From the NCBI GenBank assembly GCA_015233785.1, contig JADFWT010000018.1, forward strand, positions 1 to 36,255: 36,255 bases of DNA. Reading direction: 5' to 3'. Both the position numbers and the translations under genes were made by a program. The DNA comes from Magnetococcales bacterium (GTDB taxonomy: Bacteria; Pseudomonadota; Magnetococcia; Magnetococcales; JADFWT01). Positions 27,438 through 36,087 of this stretch are shown here, one piece after another (positions within the stretch are counted from its first letter, which is position 1; every line of letters starts with the position of its first letter). The notes beneath the pieces were generated by a model. That model was given only the letters and a program-made list of their open reading frames with translations, searched no databases and was not told the origin of the DNA.

Positions 27438-27540
27438 ATCGCTCCAATGAGGATTTTAAATGGTGTTCAAAACAAGAATACAACGCACACAGCCAAAGGC
27501 CAACCGACCAAGGGGTAAAAATGGGATATAAGGGCTGAAC

Positions 27541-28530
27541 CTAGAGCAGACCCGCCTCCAGCAGATCATGCAGATGGAGCACGCCGGCCAGCTCTCCCGC
27601 CTCGTTCACCACAAACAGGCAGGTAATCTTGCGTTTTTGCATACGCCGCACGCCAACAACGGCCAATTCGGTGGAAGAGATGACGATGGGATTGGGCGTC
27701 ATGATCTCACCGGCGGTTCGGGTCAACAGTTGATCGTTTCCCTGCTCCAGATTGCGCCGCAGATCGCCATCGGTGATCACCCCCACCAAGGCACCGGAAC
27801 CATCGGCAACGCCAGTCATGCCGAGACGCTTGTCGGTCATTACAAACAGGGCGTCACGGATAGAGTCCCAGGGGCGCACCAGAGGGATCGACTCCCCGGC
27901 ATGCATCACATCAGCGACCCGCAACAGCAAACGCTTTCCCAGGTTGCCGCCGGGATGGCAGAGGGCAAAATCATCCGGGCCGAAATTACGCCGGTTCAGC
28001 AGCGCCACCGCCAGAGCATCGCCCATGGCCAGCGCCGCCGTGGTGGAACAGGTGGGGGCCAGATTGAGAGGACACGCCTCCCGCTCTACCGTGACATTCA
28101 ACACGGCGTCACTCATACGGGCCAGCGTCGAAGCCAGACGCCCCACCACACCAATCAGCGGCGTGCCAAGACGCTTGATGACCGGCAGTAACCCCAATAG
28201 CTCTTCGGTCTCGCCGCTGTTGGAGAGCGCCACCACCACATCTTGACGGGTCACCATGCCCAGATCGCCATGGCCGCCCTCTGCCGGGTGGAGGAATAAC
28301 GACGGCGTGCCGGTGCTGGCCAGCGTAGCGGCGATCTTCTTGCCGATCAGTCCCGATTTCCCCATGCCAGTCACCACCACCCGTCCCCGGCAGTTGTACA
28401 TCAGGTCAACGGCGCGGACAAATCCATCATCCAACTGGTCGATCAGCGACCGAACAGCGTCAGCTTCCAGACGAATAATCTCCCGTGCCTCGTCCAGAAC
28501 CGTTTGTCCTGCCTTGTTTATCTGTTCCAT
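27541..28530 (-). CDS. kdsD: Arabinose-5-phosphate isomerase (SIS + 2 CBS)
   Basis: 'RVVVTGMGKSGLIGKKIAATLASTGTPSLFLHPAEGGHGDLGMVTRQDVVVALSNSGETEELL'; two C-terminal CBS motifs. Confidence 0.96.
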   Translation of the reverse strand: MEQINKAGQTVLDEAREIIRLEADAVRSLIDQLDDGFVRAVDLMYNCRGRVVVTGMGKSGLIGKKIAATLASTGTPSLFLHPAEGGHGDLGMVTRQDVVVALSNSGETEELLGLLPVIKRLGTPLIGVVGRLASTLARMSDAVLNVTVEREACPLNLAPTCSTTAALAMGDALAVALLNRRNFGPDDFALCHPGGNLGKRLLLRVADVMHAGESIPLVRPWDSIRDALFVMTDKRLGMTGVADGSGALVGVITDGDLRRNLEQGNDQLLTRTAGEIMTPNPIVISSTELAVVGVRRMQKRKITCLFVVNEAGELAGVLHLHDLLEAGLL

Positions 28531-28700
28531 GGGTCCTCATGCGTGAAAAAATGGGTTCATTGCCCGAAAAAAAAGAGCGACAAAGAGAGGCTGAATCGGC
28601 CATACTGGAGTCGACATCAGGCCCCTGATCAGGCTTCCATCCACCTGCCATCAGGAAACCATCGTCCAGGAAAAAACACAAGCCGCCGGATTACGCCGCC

Positions 28701-29837
28701 ATGCCCATTGTTCGCGACTGCATGCTTCGCAACATCGCCACCTTTGCTCCCTCCACCTCACTGATGGAGGCCATCCGACGCATGTTGCGCCAAGAGATCG
28801 GCCTTGCCGTAGTGCTGGATAACAGCATGGCCCTCACCGGCCTGTTTACCAGCTTCGACCTGATCAAATGGATGGTCCGAGGCAACAACCTGGAGAGCAC
28901 AACCCTGGCGGATGTCCGGGTCTCCGCACCGATTGTGGTCTACGAGAATATGAACTGTCAGGATTTCCTGAAGCTCTACAATCAACGTCGGGTGCGACGT
29001 TTTCCGGTTCTCAACGACGATGAACTGCTCTCCGGCGGTATTCTGGAACAGCAAATTCTCGCCTCCATGCCCCGATCCAATCTGCTGGCACACTATCGCA
29101 TCTCCGACATCATGCTGAAAAAGACCCCCATCATCCAGAAAAACATGGTGTTTTCGGATATGGCGAAAGAGATGGTCTCCACCCATAAGGGGTGCATGCT
29201 GATCTGCGAAGGCAAGAAACTACTAGGGGTGATCACCGAGGATGATCTGCTGCGCGAACGGATCAGCGAGTCCTGGGATCCAAAACGGCCAGCAGGGGAC
29301 TTTATGCAGACCGATCCGCGCACCATCGAAGAGGATCGCGATCTGCTCTACGCCATCGACTTTTTCCAGCGCACCGGATTGCGCCGGGTGGCGGTGGTCG
29401 ATCAGGATAATCAGGTGGTGGGCCTCCTCTCCCAAACTCTGCTACTGAGGCAGATGGCCGACTCGGCCCGCTCTCGTCAGGCGGTTCTTAATCCCGAGGA
29501 TATCACCGAGCCCGCCGTATGGTTTGAGCCGGAAAAGGAACAGACCATTCTGGCCCTTAATCAAGCAGGAGCCTCGCTGCTCAAAATCAATATCTCCGAA
29601 TGGGTAGGACGTCCCATCACCGAGCTGAGCGAAGATCCCAAAATTTGGAGCGCCATCTATACGCTGCTGCGCCACAGCGGCTCGCTGGAGAATATCAGCA
29701 TCAAAATTCGCACCGGCGACGGAAATCAACTCTGTATCTCCAGTCGCTTCAGTCTTATCGATACCCCCACCGGGGAGAGCCGTATTTTCTGGACCATCGA
29801 CAACGTTGACGGCAGCGGTGCCAGTTGCCGGATCTAG
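28701..29837 (+). CDS. Four-CBS-domain protein with C-terminal PAS-like domain
   Basis: Repeated CBS motifs ('MLRNIATFAPSTSLMEAIRRMLRQEIGLAVVLD', 'RRFPVLNDDELLSGGI', 'DIMLKKTPIIQKNMVFSDMAKEMV...GVITEDDLL', 'FMQTDPRTIEEDRDLLYAIDFFQRTGLRRVAVVDQDNQVVGLLSQTLLLR'); C-terminal 'ILALNQAGASLLKINISEWVGRPITELSED...IKIRTGDGNQLCISSRFSLIDTPTGESRIFWTI' is PAS-like. Confidence 0.8.
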   Translation: MPIVRDCMLRNIATFAPSTSLMEAIRRMLRQEIGLAVVLDNSMALTGLFTSFDLIKWMVRGNNLESTTLADVRVSAPIVVYENMNCQDFLKLYNQRRVRRFPVLNDDELLSGGILEQQILASMPRSNLLAHYRISDIMLKKTPIIQKNMVFSDMAKEMVSTHKGCMLICEGKKLLGVITEDDLLRERISESWDPKRPAGDFMQTDPRTIEEDRDLLYAIDFFQRTGLRRVAVVDQDNQVVGLLSQTLLLRQMADSARSRQAVLNPEDITEPAVWFEPEKEQTILALNQAGASLLKINISEWVGRPITELSEDPKIWSAIYTLLRHSGSLENISIKIRTGDGNQLCISSRFSLIDTPTGESRIFWTIDNVDGSGASCRI

Positions 29838-29882
29838 TTCGATCCCACCGCGCCGCTCTATGCCACAGGAGAACAGGACCCC

Positions 29883-30290
29883 ATGACCGATCAAGCCATG
29901 CTGACGCTACTTAAAGAGACTAAAACCATTGCGGTGGTGGGGCTCTCCCCCAAGCCGGATCGCGCCTCCCATCGGGTGGCAGCCTATATGCAGGCCCAAG
30001 GCTATAAGATTATCCCCATCCGACCCGCCGCTCAGGAGATTCTTGGCGAGACATGCTACGGCAGCCTCAAAGAGATTCCAGCGGATATCAAGGTGGATTT
30101 GGTGGATGTATTCCGCCGGGGAGAGCACACCCCGCCCATCGCCGAGGCCGCCACCAAGCTGGGTGCCAAGGCGTTCTGGCTTCAGAGCGGCATCGTCAAC
30201 GACGAGGCCATGCGCATCGTCCGTGAAGCCGGTATGGAGGGGTATCAGGATCTCTGCCTGATGGTGGAACACCGTCGTCTGTTGGGCTGA
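29883..30290 (+). CDS. CoA-binding domain protein (YccU-like)
   Basis: 'ETKTIAVVGLSPKPDRASHRVAAYMQAQGYKIIPIRPAAQEILGETCYGSLKEIPADIKVDLVDVFRR', 'AFWLQSGIVNDEAMRIVREAGMEGYQDLCLMVEHRRL'. Confidence 0.94.
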   Translation: MTDQAMLTLLKETKTIAVVGLSPKPDRASHRVAAYMQAQGYKIIPIRPAAQEILGETCYGSLKEIPADIKVDLVDVFRRGEHTPPIAEAATKLGAKAFWLQSGIVNDEAMRIVREAGMEGYQDLCLMVEHRRLLG

Positions 30291-30297
30291 TTCTGCC

Positions 30298-30768
30298 ATG
30301 AAACACCACAACGCGCCCCAGGAGCCCTCCCCGGCGCGTTGTCTCTATCCCTCCTGGTATCTTTTTCGCCTGCCCAACCATCAAACCCCTGGCGGATCCC
30401 CTCAGAACACCCCCCAAGGGGACCACCAGACCGAAGATGAACCGATTCACCCTATGCGCTGCACTGCATGCGGCCACGGTATCACCTTTGAGCACCATCG
30501 CATGGCTGTAGACGGCAAGCATGACCACACCTTTTTCAACCCCCACGGAGCGGTCTTTCATCTGGGCTGCTTTGATCAGGCGCACGGCTGCCAAGTGATT
30601 GGAACCCCCAGCAACGACTTCACCTGGTTTGCCGGATATGCCTGGTCTCTGGCCCTCTGCGGCGGCTGTCAGGCACACCTGGGGTGGCAGTTCGATGGGG
30701 TGAAAACCGGGAACGAAGGGCGTTTCTACGCGCTGATCCTGGGGAAGATCCGCCCCGGTCAGGATTGA
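30298..30768 (+). CDS. Cereblon-like CULT-domain protein (thalidomide-binding-domain fold)
   Basis: From Met53 (30454): CxxC (C55, C58) ... 'DFTWFAGYAWSLALCGGCQAHLGWQFDG' with W110, W116, W130 (spacing 6 and 14) and second CxxC (C121, C124). Same arrangement as the cereblon tri-Trp cage and zinc site. The N-terminal 52 aa are of uncertain translation. Confidence 0.88.
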   Translation: MKHHNAPQEPSPARCLYPSWYLFRLPNHQTPGGSPQNTPQGDHQTEDEPIHPMRCTACGHGITFEHHRMAVDGKHDHTFFNPHGAVFHLGCFDQAHGCQVIGTPSNDFTWFAGYAWSLALCGGCQAHLGWQFDGVKTGNEGRFYALILGKIRPGQD

Positions 30769-31553
30769 TCCGGCGACTTGGGTTTGGGAACCCCCCAAAG
30801 ATTGATATCCAGAATCTCCAGTAACCGGGCATCACCCCGCCGAACCATCACCAACATATTGTGCTGCTTTCCCTTCAGAGGAAACAGCATCACCTGCTGA
30901 GCCGTCACGCCAGCCCGCTTCAGCGCCTCATCCAGTAGCGGCTTAGCGCTGGGTATGACCTTGACGACCCGCTTGGGTGTTAGGGATCGCCTCTGCATCA
31001 TCGGGACATAAGGGGCACCGTAGGGACGATAGTAACGAGGCAGATACTCCATATCCTTACCACCACCCATCACCTGGGCCAGAAGCTTGGTACGCTCCGT
31101 CCTATCGCTGGGGGGCTCCACATAGACCCATTTAGGCCCCAGTCCCAAGCGATTCTTCAGCTCGGGATGGCGCATTGGAGCATCCTCATCCACCATGGCA
31201 GCAGGTATCACCACAAAGCGGTCGATGGCAAAGGCGATATAGAGCGGGCGCTCGGACACAATCAAGGACGCCCCATAGAGAAACGCCCCGGCTTGAAGCA
31301 GTACAATCACCGATAGATCAAACAGCAGGCTCTTCTTGCCGGGACGATAGACCACGCCGGTGAGCAGCGGCCCCAACACCACATCAATGCCCAGCAGCAA
31401 CCCCACCACCCACCAAGTACCCTCCAGCTTAAACAGCGGATCGGGATACCAGCCATAAAAGACCAGCAGAAAGAACACGCCTACCAACGCCAATGAGGCG
31501 GCCAGATGCAGCGCAAAGGCCCCTAGCTTCTGTCTCAACAGTGTCGTGTCCAT
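30759..31553 (-). CDS. TfpX/TfpZ-like type IV pilin accessory membrane protein
   Basis: 'LGVFFLLVFYGWYPDPLFKLEGTWWVVGLLLGIDVVLGPLLTGVVYRPGKKSLLFDLSVIVLLQAGAFLYGASLIVSERPLYIAFAIDRFVVI' is the TfpZ-type arrangement. Confidence 0.82.
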   Translation of the reverse strand: MDTTLLRQKLGAFALHLAASLALVGVFFLLVFYGWYPDPLFKLEGTWWVVGLLLGIDVVLGPLLTGVVYRPGKKSLLFDLSVIVLLQAGAFLYGASLIVSERPLYIAFAIDRFVVIPAAMVDEDAPMRHPELKNRLGLGPKWVYVEPPSDRTERTKLLAQVMGGGKDMEYLPRYYRPYGAPYVPMMQRRSLTPKRVVKVIPSAKPLLDEALKRAGVTAQQVMLFPLKGKQHNMLVMVRRGDARLLEILDINLWGVPKPKSPDQS

Positions 31554-31565
31554 GGCGCTGACGGC

Positions 31566-31970
31566 TCAGGCATTGGCCAGCTTGCTCAACACGGCGCGCA
31601 ACTTCTCATCGCCCTCTTTGGCCACGGCGGCAATCTCGGGATTATCCATCAACCGGGTAAGAATGGAGAAGTCCAGGGCGGCCACTTCGACGCTTCCGTC
31701 GGCCGCTTCGCGCACCACCACATTGCAGGGCACCAGAGTGGCGACGGCCGCTTCGGCGCTCAGAGCACGATGGGCCAACTTGGGATTGCAGGCCCCAAGA
31801 ACCTGGGTACGGGGATAGTCCACATCCAGCTTGGTCTTAAAAACGCCGCTTACATTGATCTCTGTAAGAACACCAAAGCCCTGCTCCATGAGAGCCGCCT
31901 TGGCCTGTTCGACGGCGTTATCAAAATCACCAGAGAAGGTAACGGTGGTGGAAAATGGCGGTTTACTCAT
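31566..31970 (-). CDS. DUF302 domain protein
   Basis: 'AKAALMEQGFGVLTEINVSGVFKTKLDVDYPRTQVLGACNPKLAHRALSAEAAVATLVPCNVVVRE' matches the DUF302 pattern. Confidence 0.9.
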   Translation of the reverse strand: MSKPPFSTTVTFSGDFDNAVEQAKAALMEQGFGVLTEINVSGVFKTKLDVDYPRTQVLGACNPKLAHRALSAEAAVATLVPCNVVVREAADGSVEVAALDFSILTRLMDNPEIAAVAKEGDEKLRAVLSKLANA

Positions 31971-32028
31971 AAGAGTTACTCCTGAAAGTGGTTGGGGGAG
32001 CGTTTGCGGCGGAGCCCCATCTTAGGCT

Positions 32029-32505
32029 CTACCTATGATACGGAATCCCCTTCTGAATGGTCATGGCACGATAGAGCTGCTCCAACAATACCACCCGTAC
32101 CAGCATATGCGGCAACGTCATTGGTCCAAATGAGAGCGTGATCCGCCCCATCTTTAGAATCGAATCATCCAGCCCATCCGGCCCGCCGATCATAAAGGTC
32201 GCCTGGGGCTCTCCGGCATCCTGCCAACGACTCAACTGCCCGCTAAACGCCTCGGAGGTAAACACCTTGCCACCGGAAAAGAGCGGCACCAGCAACCCAC
32301 GCCCCGGCAACTTGGCCTTGATGCGCCCAGCCTCTTTCTGCAAAGCCATACGACGATTGGCATCCCCATCGCCTCGTCGCCGCTCCTCGGCAATCTCTAT
32401 CAACTTAACCCCACCGCTACGGCGCATACGCCCGCGATAATCCTCTACCAGCTCGGCCACCGGCTTCGGCATGCCGCGCCCCACCGCAACAATATTCAGC
32501 TTCAC
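32029..32505 (-). CDS. rlmH: 23S rRNA (pseudouridine(1915)-N(3))-methyltransferase
   Basis: 'MKLNIVAVGRGMPKPVAELVEDYRGRM', 'TFMIGGPDGLDDSI', 'LSFGPMTLPHMLVRVVLLEQLYRAMTIQKGIPYHR'. Confidence 0.97.
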   Translation of the reverse strand: MKLNIVAVGRGMPKPVAELVEDYRGRMRRSGGVKLIEIAEERRRGDGDANRRMALQKEAGRIKAKLPGRGLLVPLFSGGKVFTSEAFSGQLSRWQDAGEPQATFMIGGPDGLDDSILKMGRITLSFGPMTLPHMLVRVVLLEQLYRAMTIQKGIPYHR

Positions 32506-32912
32506 GCCTCGGGCTCCGACGCCTCCGCCGTGGCCAACACCGGCGACTGAGCTTTGTCCAGCACCTGAGAGGCTTCCCCCCAGAGTCGATCCAGATCGTA
32601 CTGCTTGCGAATCTCACGCTGAAATAGATGAGCCACCACATCCCCCAAATCCACCAACACCCACCCACCCTCTCCACGCCCTTCAACACCTTGGGCATGG
32701 ATACCATGTTCATGGGCAAAACGGTCCACTTCATCGGCCAACGAGCCCACATGGGTGGAGGAACGACCGGTGGCAATGATGAAAAAATCGGTAAAGGCCG
32801 AACGCCCCCGCAGGTCGATCACCTGCACCTCCTCGCCTTTTCTGTCGTCCAGATGGTTCTTCAGAAGCTCGACAAACTGTTCACTGTTGATGGCATCGCG
32901 GCTGTTGGTCAT
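32502..32912 (-). CDS. rsfS: Ribosomal silencing factor
   Basis: 'VQVIDLRGRSAFTDFFIIATGRSSTHVGSLADEV', 'GWVLVDLGDVVAHLFQREIRKQYDLDRLWGEA'. Confidence 0.96.
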   Translation of the reverse strand: MTNSRDAINSEQFVELLKNHLDDRKGEEVQVIDLRGRSAFTDFFIIATGRSSTHVGSLADEVDRFAHEHGIHAQGVEGRGEGGWVLVDLGDVVAHLFQREIRKQYDLDRLWGEASQVLDKAQSPVLATAEASEPEA

Positions 32913-33589
32913 GTGGATTCCGTTTTCTGTTCGGGTTTGGAAGTAGTTGCAGGCTGATAGAGCCCATGTTCGGTGAGATAGTCGATCACGGTATCGGGCG
33001 TCAGATAACGGATGGAGCCCCCTTGGGCCAAACGCCGTCGCAGAGCTCTGGATTGCGCCTCCATGGGCGTTACCTCCAGCACATGGTAGCCAGACCCATC
33101 AGCCGCCGGACTCTCTCCACCCCGCACCCGGTAAGGCTCCAAAAAAGTCGCCGCTTCGGTGCCCTGAATCAACGACTCAAAGCCAGGACGCATCATCACA
33201 CAGAGGTGGGCCAGCTCAATGAGCGACTGCCAGCGCCGCCAGAGATGCAGCTCCTGAAACAGATCCACCCCCAGCAAAAAGAAGATCTCCGCATCCGCAT
33301 AAACACGGCGTAACTCCGCCAACGTCTCCACCGTATAGGAGGTCTCCGTACGTTTGGCCTCCAGATCGCAAAGCATAAAACGGGGCTCACCGACGATGGC
33401 CAGACGGGTCATCTCCAACCGATGGCGAGCCGGGGCCAACAGATCGACGCCCTTGAAGGGGTGACCGCCGGAGGGGAGAAACAGCACCTGCTGAAGATCC
33501 AGCTGCTCCAGCGCCTCCAAGGCAGGCCGAAGATGGCCATAGTGCGGCGGATTGAACGCCCCACCCAGCACCCCAATGCGCCGACTCAT
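32909..33589 (-). CDS. nadD: Nicotinate-nucleotide adenylyltransferase
   Basis: 'RIGVLGGAFNPPHYGHLRPALEALEQLDLQQVLFLPSGGHPFKG', 'FFLLGVDLFQELHLWRRW', 'GSIRYLTPDTVIDYLTEHGLY'. Confidence 0.96.
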   Translation of the reverse strand: MSRRIGVLGGAFNPPHYGHLRPALEALEQLDLQQVLFLPSGGHPFKGVDLLAPARHRLEMTRLAIVGEPRFMLCDLEAKRTETSYTVETLAELRRVYADAEIFFLLGVDLFQELHLWRRWQSLIELAHLCVMMRPGFESLIQGTEAATFLEPYRVRGGESPAADGSGYHVLEVTPMEAQSRALRRRLAQGGSIRYLTPDTVIDYLTEHGLYQPATTSKPEQKTEST

Positions 33590-34845
33590 GTCCGAAGCTG
33601 CCCCTCGCCAAACACCACATATTTCTGACAGGTCAGCCCCTCCAACCCTACTGGGCCGCGCACATGCAGCTTGTCGGTGGAGATGCCCATCTCCGCCCCC
33701 AGACCAAACTGGAAACCATCATTAAAGCGGCTCGATGCATTCACCATCACCGCCGAAGAGTCCACCTCGCGCAGAAAACGCATGGCCCGGCTGTGGTCGG
33801 TGGTGACGATCACCTCGGTGTGGCGGGAGGTGTACCGGTCGATGTGATCCATGGCCGCATCCAGGCTCTCAACCACCCGAATAGAGAGGGTGGCACAGAG
33901 ATACTCGGTACCCCAATCCTCTTCGGTGGCAGCGATGACCCCTTCGGCCAGCGCCTGCGTGCGAGCACAGCCGCGCACTTCACAACCGGCTTTCTGGAGG
34001 CGGGCCACATGGCCGGGCAGAAACGCCTTTGCCACAGCCTGATGCACCAACAGCGTCTCGGTGGCGTTGCAGACGCCGGTGCGCTGCATCTTGCCATTAA
34101 AGCTCAACGCGTCGGCCATGGCCAGATCGGCCTTGCTGTCCACATAGGTGTGGCAGATACCGTCCAGATGCTTGATGATGGGAATCAGCGACTCCTCCAT
34201 GATGCGCTTGATCAGCCCCTTGCCCCCCCGTGGAATGATGATGTCCACATATTGATCCATCTTCAGCAACGCCCCCACAGCGGCCCGGTCGGTGGTATCG
34301 ATAAAGCACACCGCATCACCGGTCAATCCCGCTCTGTCCAAGCCTGCGGCCAGAACCGCTGCAATGGCACGGTTGGAGTGGTACGCCTCGGAACCACCGC
34401 GCAAAATCACCGCGTTGCCCGATTTAATGCAGAGAGCCGCCGCATCAGCCGTAACGTTGGGCCGGGATTCGTAGATGATGCCGATCACCCCCAGAGGAAC
34501 CCGCATACGTCCCACCTGCATGCCGTTGGGGCGGCGTCGAAGGTCACTCATCTCCCCCACCGGATCCGGCAGGGCTACCACTTGCCGAATCCCCTCGGCC
34601 ATGCCATCAATCACCGCATCGGTGAGTCGGAGACGGTCGATCATGGCCGGACTCAAGCCGCGGGCTTCAGCCGCCGCCAGATCCTTGGCATTGGCCTCCT
34701 GGAGCGAACCGCGTGCAGACTCCAGCCCTTCGGCCATGGCCAGCAGCGCTTGATCTTTGACATCTCCATCAGCCCAGGCCAGCACGCGTGCCCCTTTTTG
34801 CGCCTTGCGACCAATCTCTTCTACCATTGCTACGATGTCCGACAT
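33586..34845 (-). CDS. proA: Glutamate-5-semialdehyde dehydrogenase
   Basis: 'GVIGIIYESRPNVTADAAALCIKSGNAVILRGGSEA', 'DIIIPRGGKGLIKRI', 'VNASSRFNDGFQFGLGAEMGISTDKLHVRGPVGLEGLT'. Confidence 0.98.
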   Translation of the reverse strand: MSDIVAMVEEIGRKAQKGARVLAWADGDVKDQALLAMAEGLESARGSLQEANAKDLAAAEARGLSPAMIDRLRLTDAVIDGMAEGIRQVVALPDPVGEMSDLRRRPNGMQVGRMRVPLGVIGIIYESRPNVTADAAALCIKSGNAVILRGGSEAYHSNRAIAAVLAAGLDRAGLTGDAVCFIDTTDRAAVGALLKMDQYVDIIIPRGGKGLIKRIMEESLIPIIKHLDGICHTYVDSKADLAMADALSFNGKMQRTGVCNATETLLVHQAVAKAFLPGHVARLQKAGCEVRGCARTQALAEGVIAATEEDWGTEYLCATLSIRVVESLDAAMDHIDRYTSRHTEVIVTTDHSRAMRFLREVDSSAVMVNASSRFNDGFQFGLGAEMGISTDKLHVRGPVGLEGLTCQKYVVFGEGQLRT

Positions 34846-34862
34846 CTCAATCCACCTCGTAC

Positions 34863-36080
34863 CTATGCGCTCAACGTCGCTTCAAGATCCAACGCCCCTC
34901 TCAGACGCGATCTATCCGCCCCTTCCTCTACCCTGGTGTGCAGCATCACCATGTGGTCCCGATGGATCACCTCCTCGGAACTGACAAAACCAAGAATATC
35001 CGCAAACTCACGACTATGCCTACCCAAAATAGCCTTTAGATGGGGCTCGCTGTAGTTTGCCAGCCCCTGGGCAATCTTCTCGCCATGGCGATTTTCACAC
35101 ACCACCGCCGCGCCGCGATCAAACGTACCCTGGATATCCAGAATGCCGGTGGCCAGCAAGCTTTTGCCTTTCAACAGCGCCTGCACCGCACCATCATCCA
35201 ATACCAATACACCTTCGATGGCCAACCCATTGACAATCCAACGCCGTCGGCTGCTGATGGGATCCCCCTGGGCCAAGAACAACGTGCCAAGCCCGCCCCC
35301 CCCCATCACCTGGGTGATAGCGCCCTCCTGAAAGCCGCTGGTCAATACCGTTATGCAGCCACAGCGAGCAGCGGCCCGGGCGGCACGCAACTTGGTCACC
35401 ATGCCGCCACTGCCCATCTTGGAACCAGTGCCGCCGGCCAACCCCTCCATCTCTTCGGTGACCTCGCCCACAAATGGAATCAGACGCGCCTCCGGGTTGT
35501 TGCGGGGATCGCCATCAAAAAGACCCTCCACATCCGAAAGCAAAATCAACACCTCAGCATCCACCACCGAAGCCACCAACGCCCCAAGGGTGTCATTATC
35601 CCCAAAGCGAAGCTCCTCGGTCATCACCGTATCGTTCTCGTTGACCACCGGCACCAGGCCCGCTTCCAACAGCGTCTCCAAGGTGTTGCGGGCATTGAGA
35701 TAGCGCCGCCGATTGGCCATGTCATCACGGGTCAGAAGAATCTGCGCCGAAGCGAGGCCATGCTCGGCCAGAGCCTCTTCATAGCAGCGCATCAAAACCC
35801 CCTGCCCAGCAGCCGCCGCCGCCTGCTTCTCCCCCAGCGTCACCGGATAGCGCCCTTCTCCCAGCTTAAGACGGGGCGCACCAGCGGCCACCGCACCAGA
35901 GGTGACAATCACCACCTGCGTGCCCGCTTTAATGAGCTGCACCATCTCCGCTACACGGCGGTGAATCCAATCGCACCGCAGCCCCTGCCCGGCATCCATC
36001 AACAGGTTAGAGCCGATCTTCACCACCACCCGCCGGGCCGAATGGACCCGTTGCCACTGTTCTCTCCAAAGCTTCTTCAT
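34863..36080 (-). CDS. proB: Glutamate 5-kinase with C-terminal PUA domain
   Basis: 'RRVVVKIGSNLLMD', 'VTSGAVAAGAPRL', 'EKQAAAAAGQGVLMRCYEEAL', 'VNENDTV', 'GTGSKMGSGGMVTKLRAA'; PUA-like C-terminus. ATG at 36080 preferred over the track start 36242. Confidence 0.97.
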   Translation of the reverse strand: MKKLWREQWQRVHSARRVVVKIGSNLLMDAGQGLRCDWIHRRVAEMVQLIKAGTQVVIVTSGAVAAGAPRLKLGEGRYPVTLGEKQAAAAAGQGVLMRCYEEALAEHGLASAQILLTRDDMANRRRYLNARNTLETLLEAGLVPVVNENDTVMTEELRFGDNDTLGALVASVVDAEVLILLSDVEGLFDGDPRNNPEARLIPFVGEVTEEMEGLAGGTGSKMGSGGMVTKLRAARAAARCGCITVLTSGFQEGAITQVMGGGGLGTLFLAQGDPISSRRRWIVNGLAIEGVLVLDDGAVQALLKGKSLLATGILDIQGTFDRGAAVVCENRHGEKIAQGLANYSEPHLKAILGRHSREFADILGFVSSEEVIHRDHMVMLHTRVEEGADRSRLRGALDLEATLSA

Positions 36081-36087
36081 GATCGTA

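Noticed and set aside
28624-28633. CCTGATCAGG palindrome in the kdsD/CBS divergent region
   Set aside because: A single 10-bp palindrome in a GC-rich region with no second supporting feature; too likely by chance.
33664-35055. 463-aa plus-strand ORF opposite proA and proB
   Set aside because: Antisense shadow of conserved proA/proB coding sequence.
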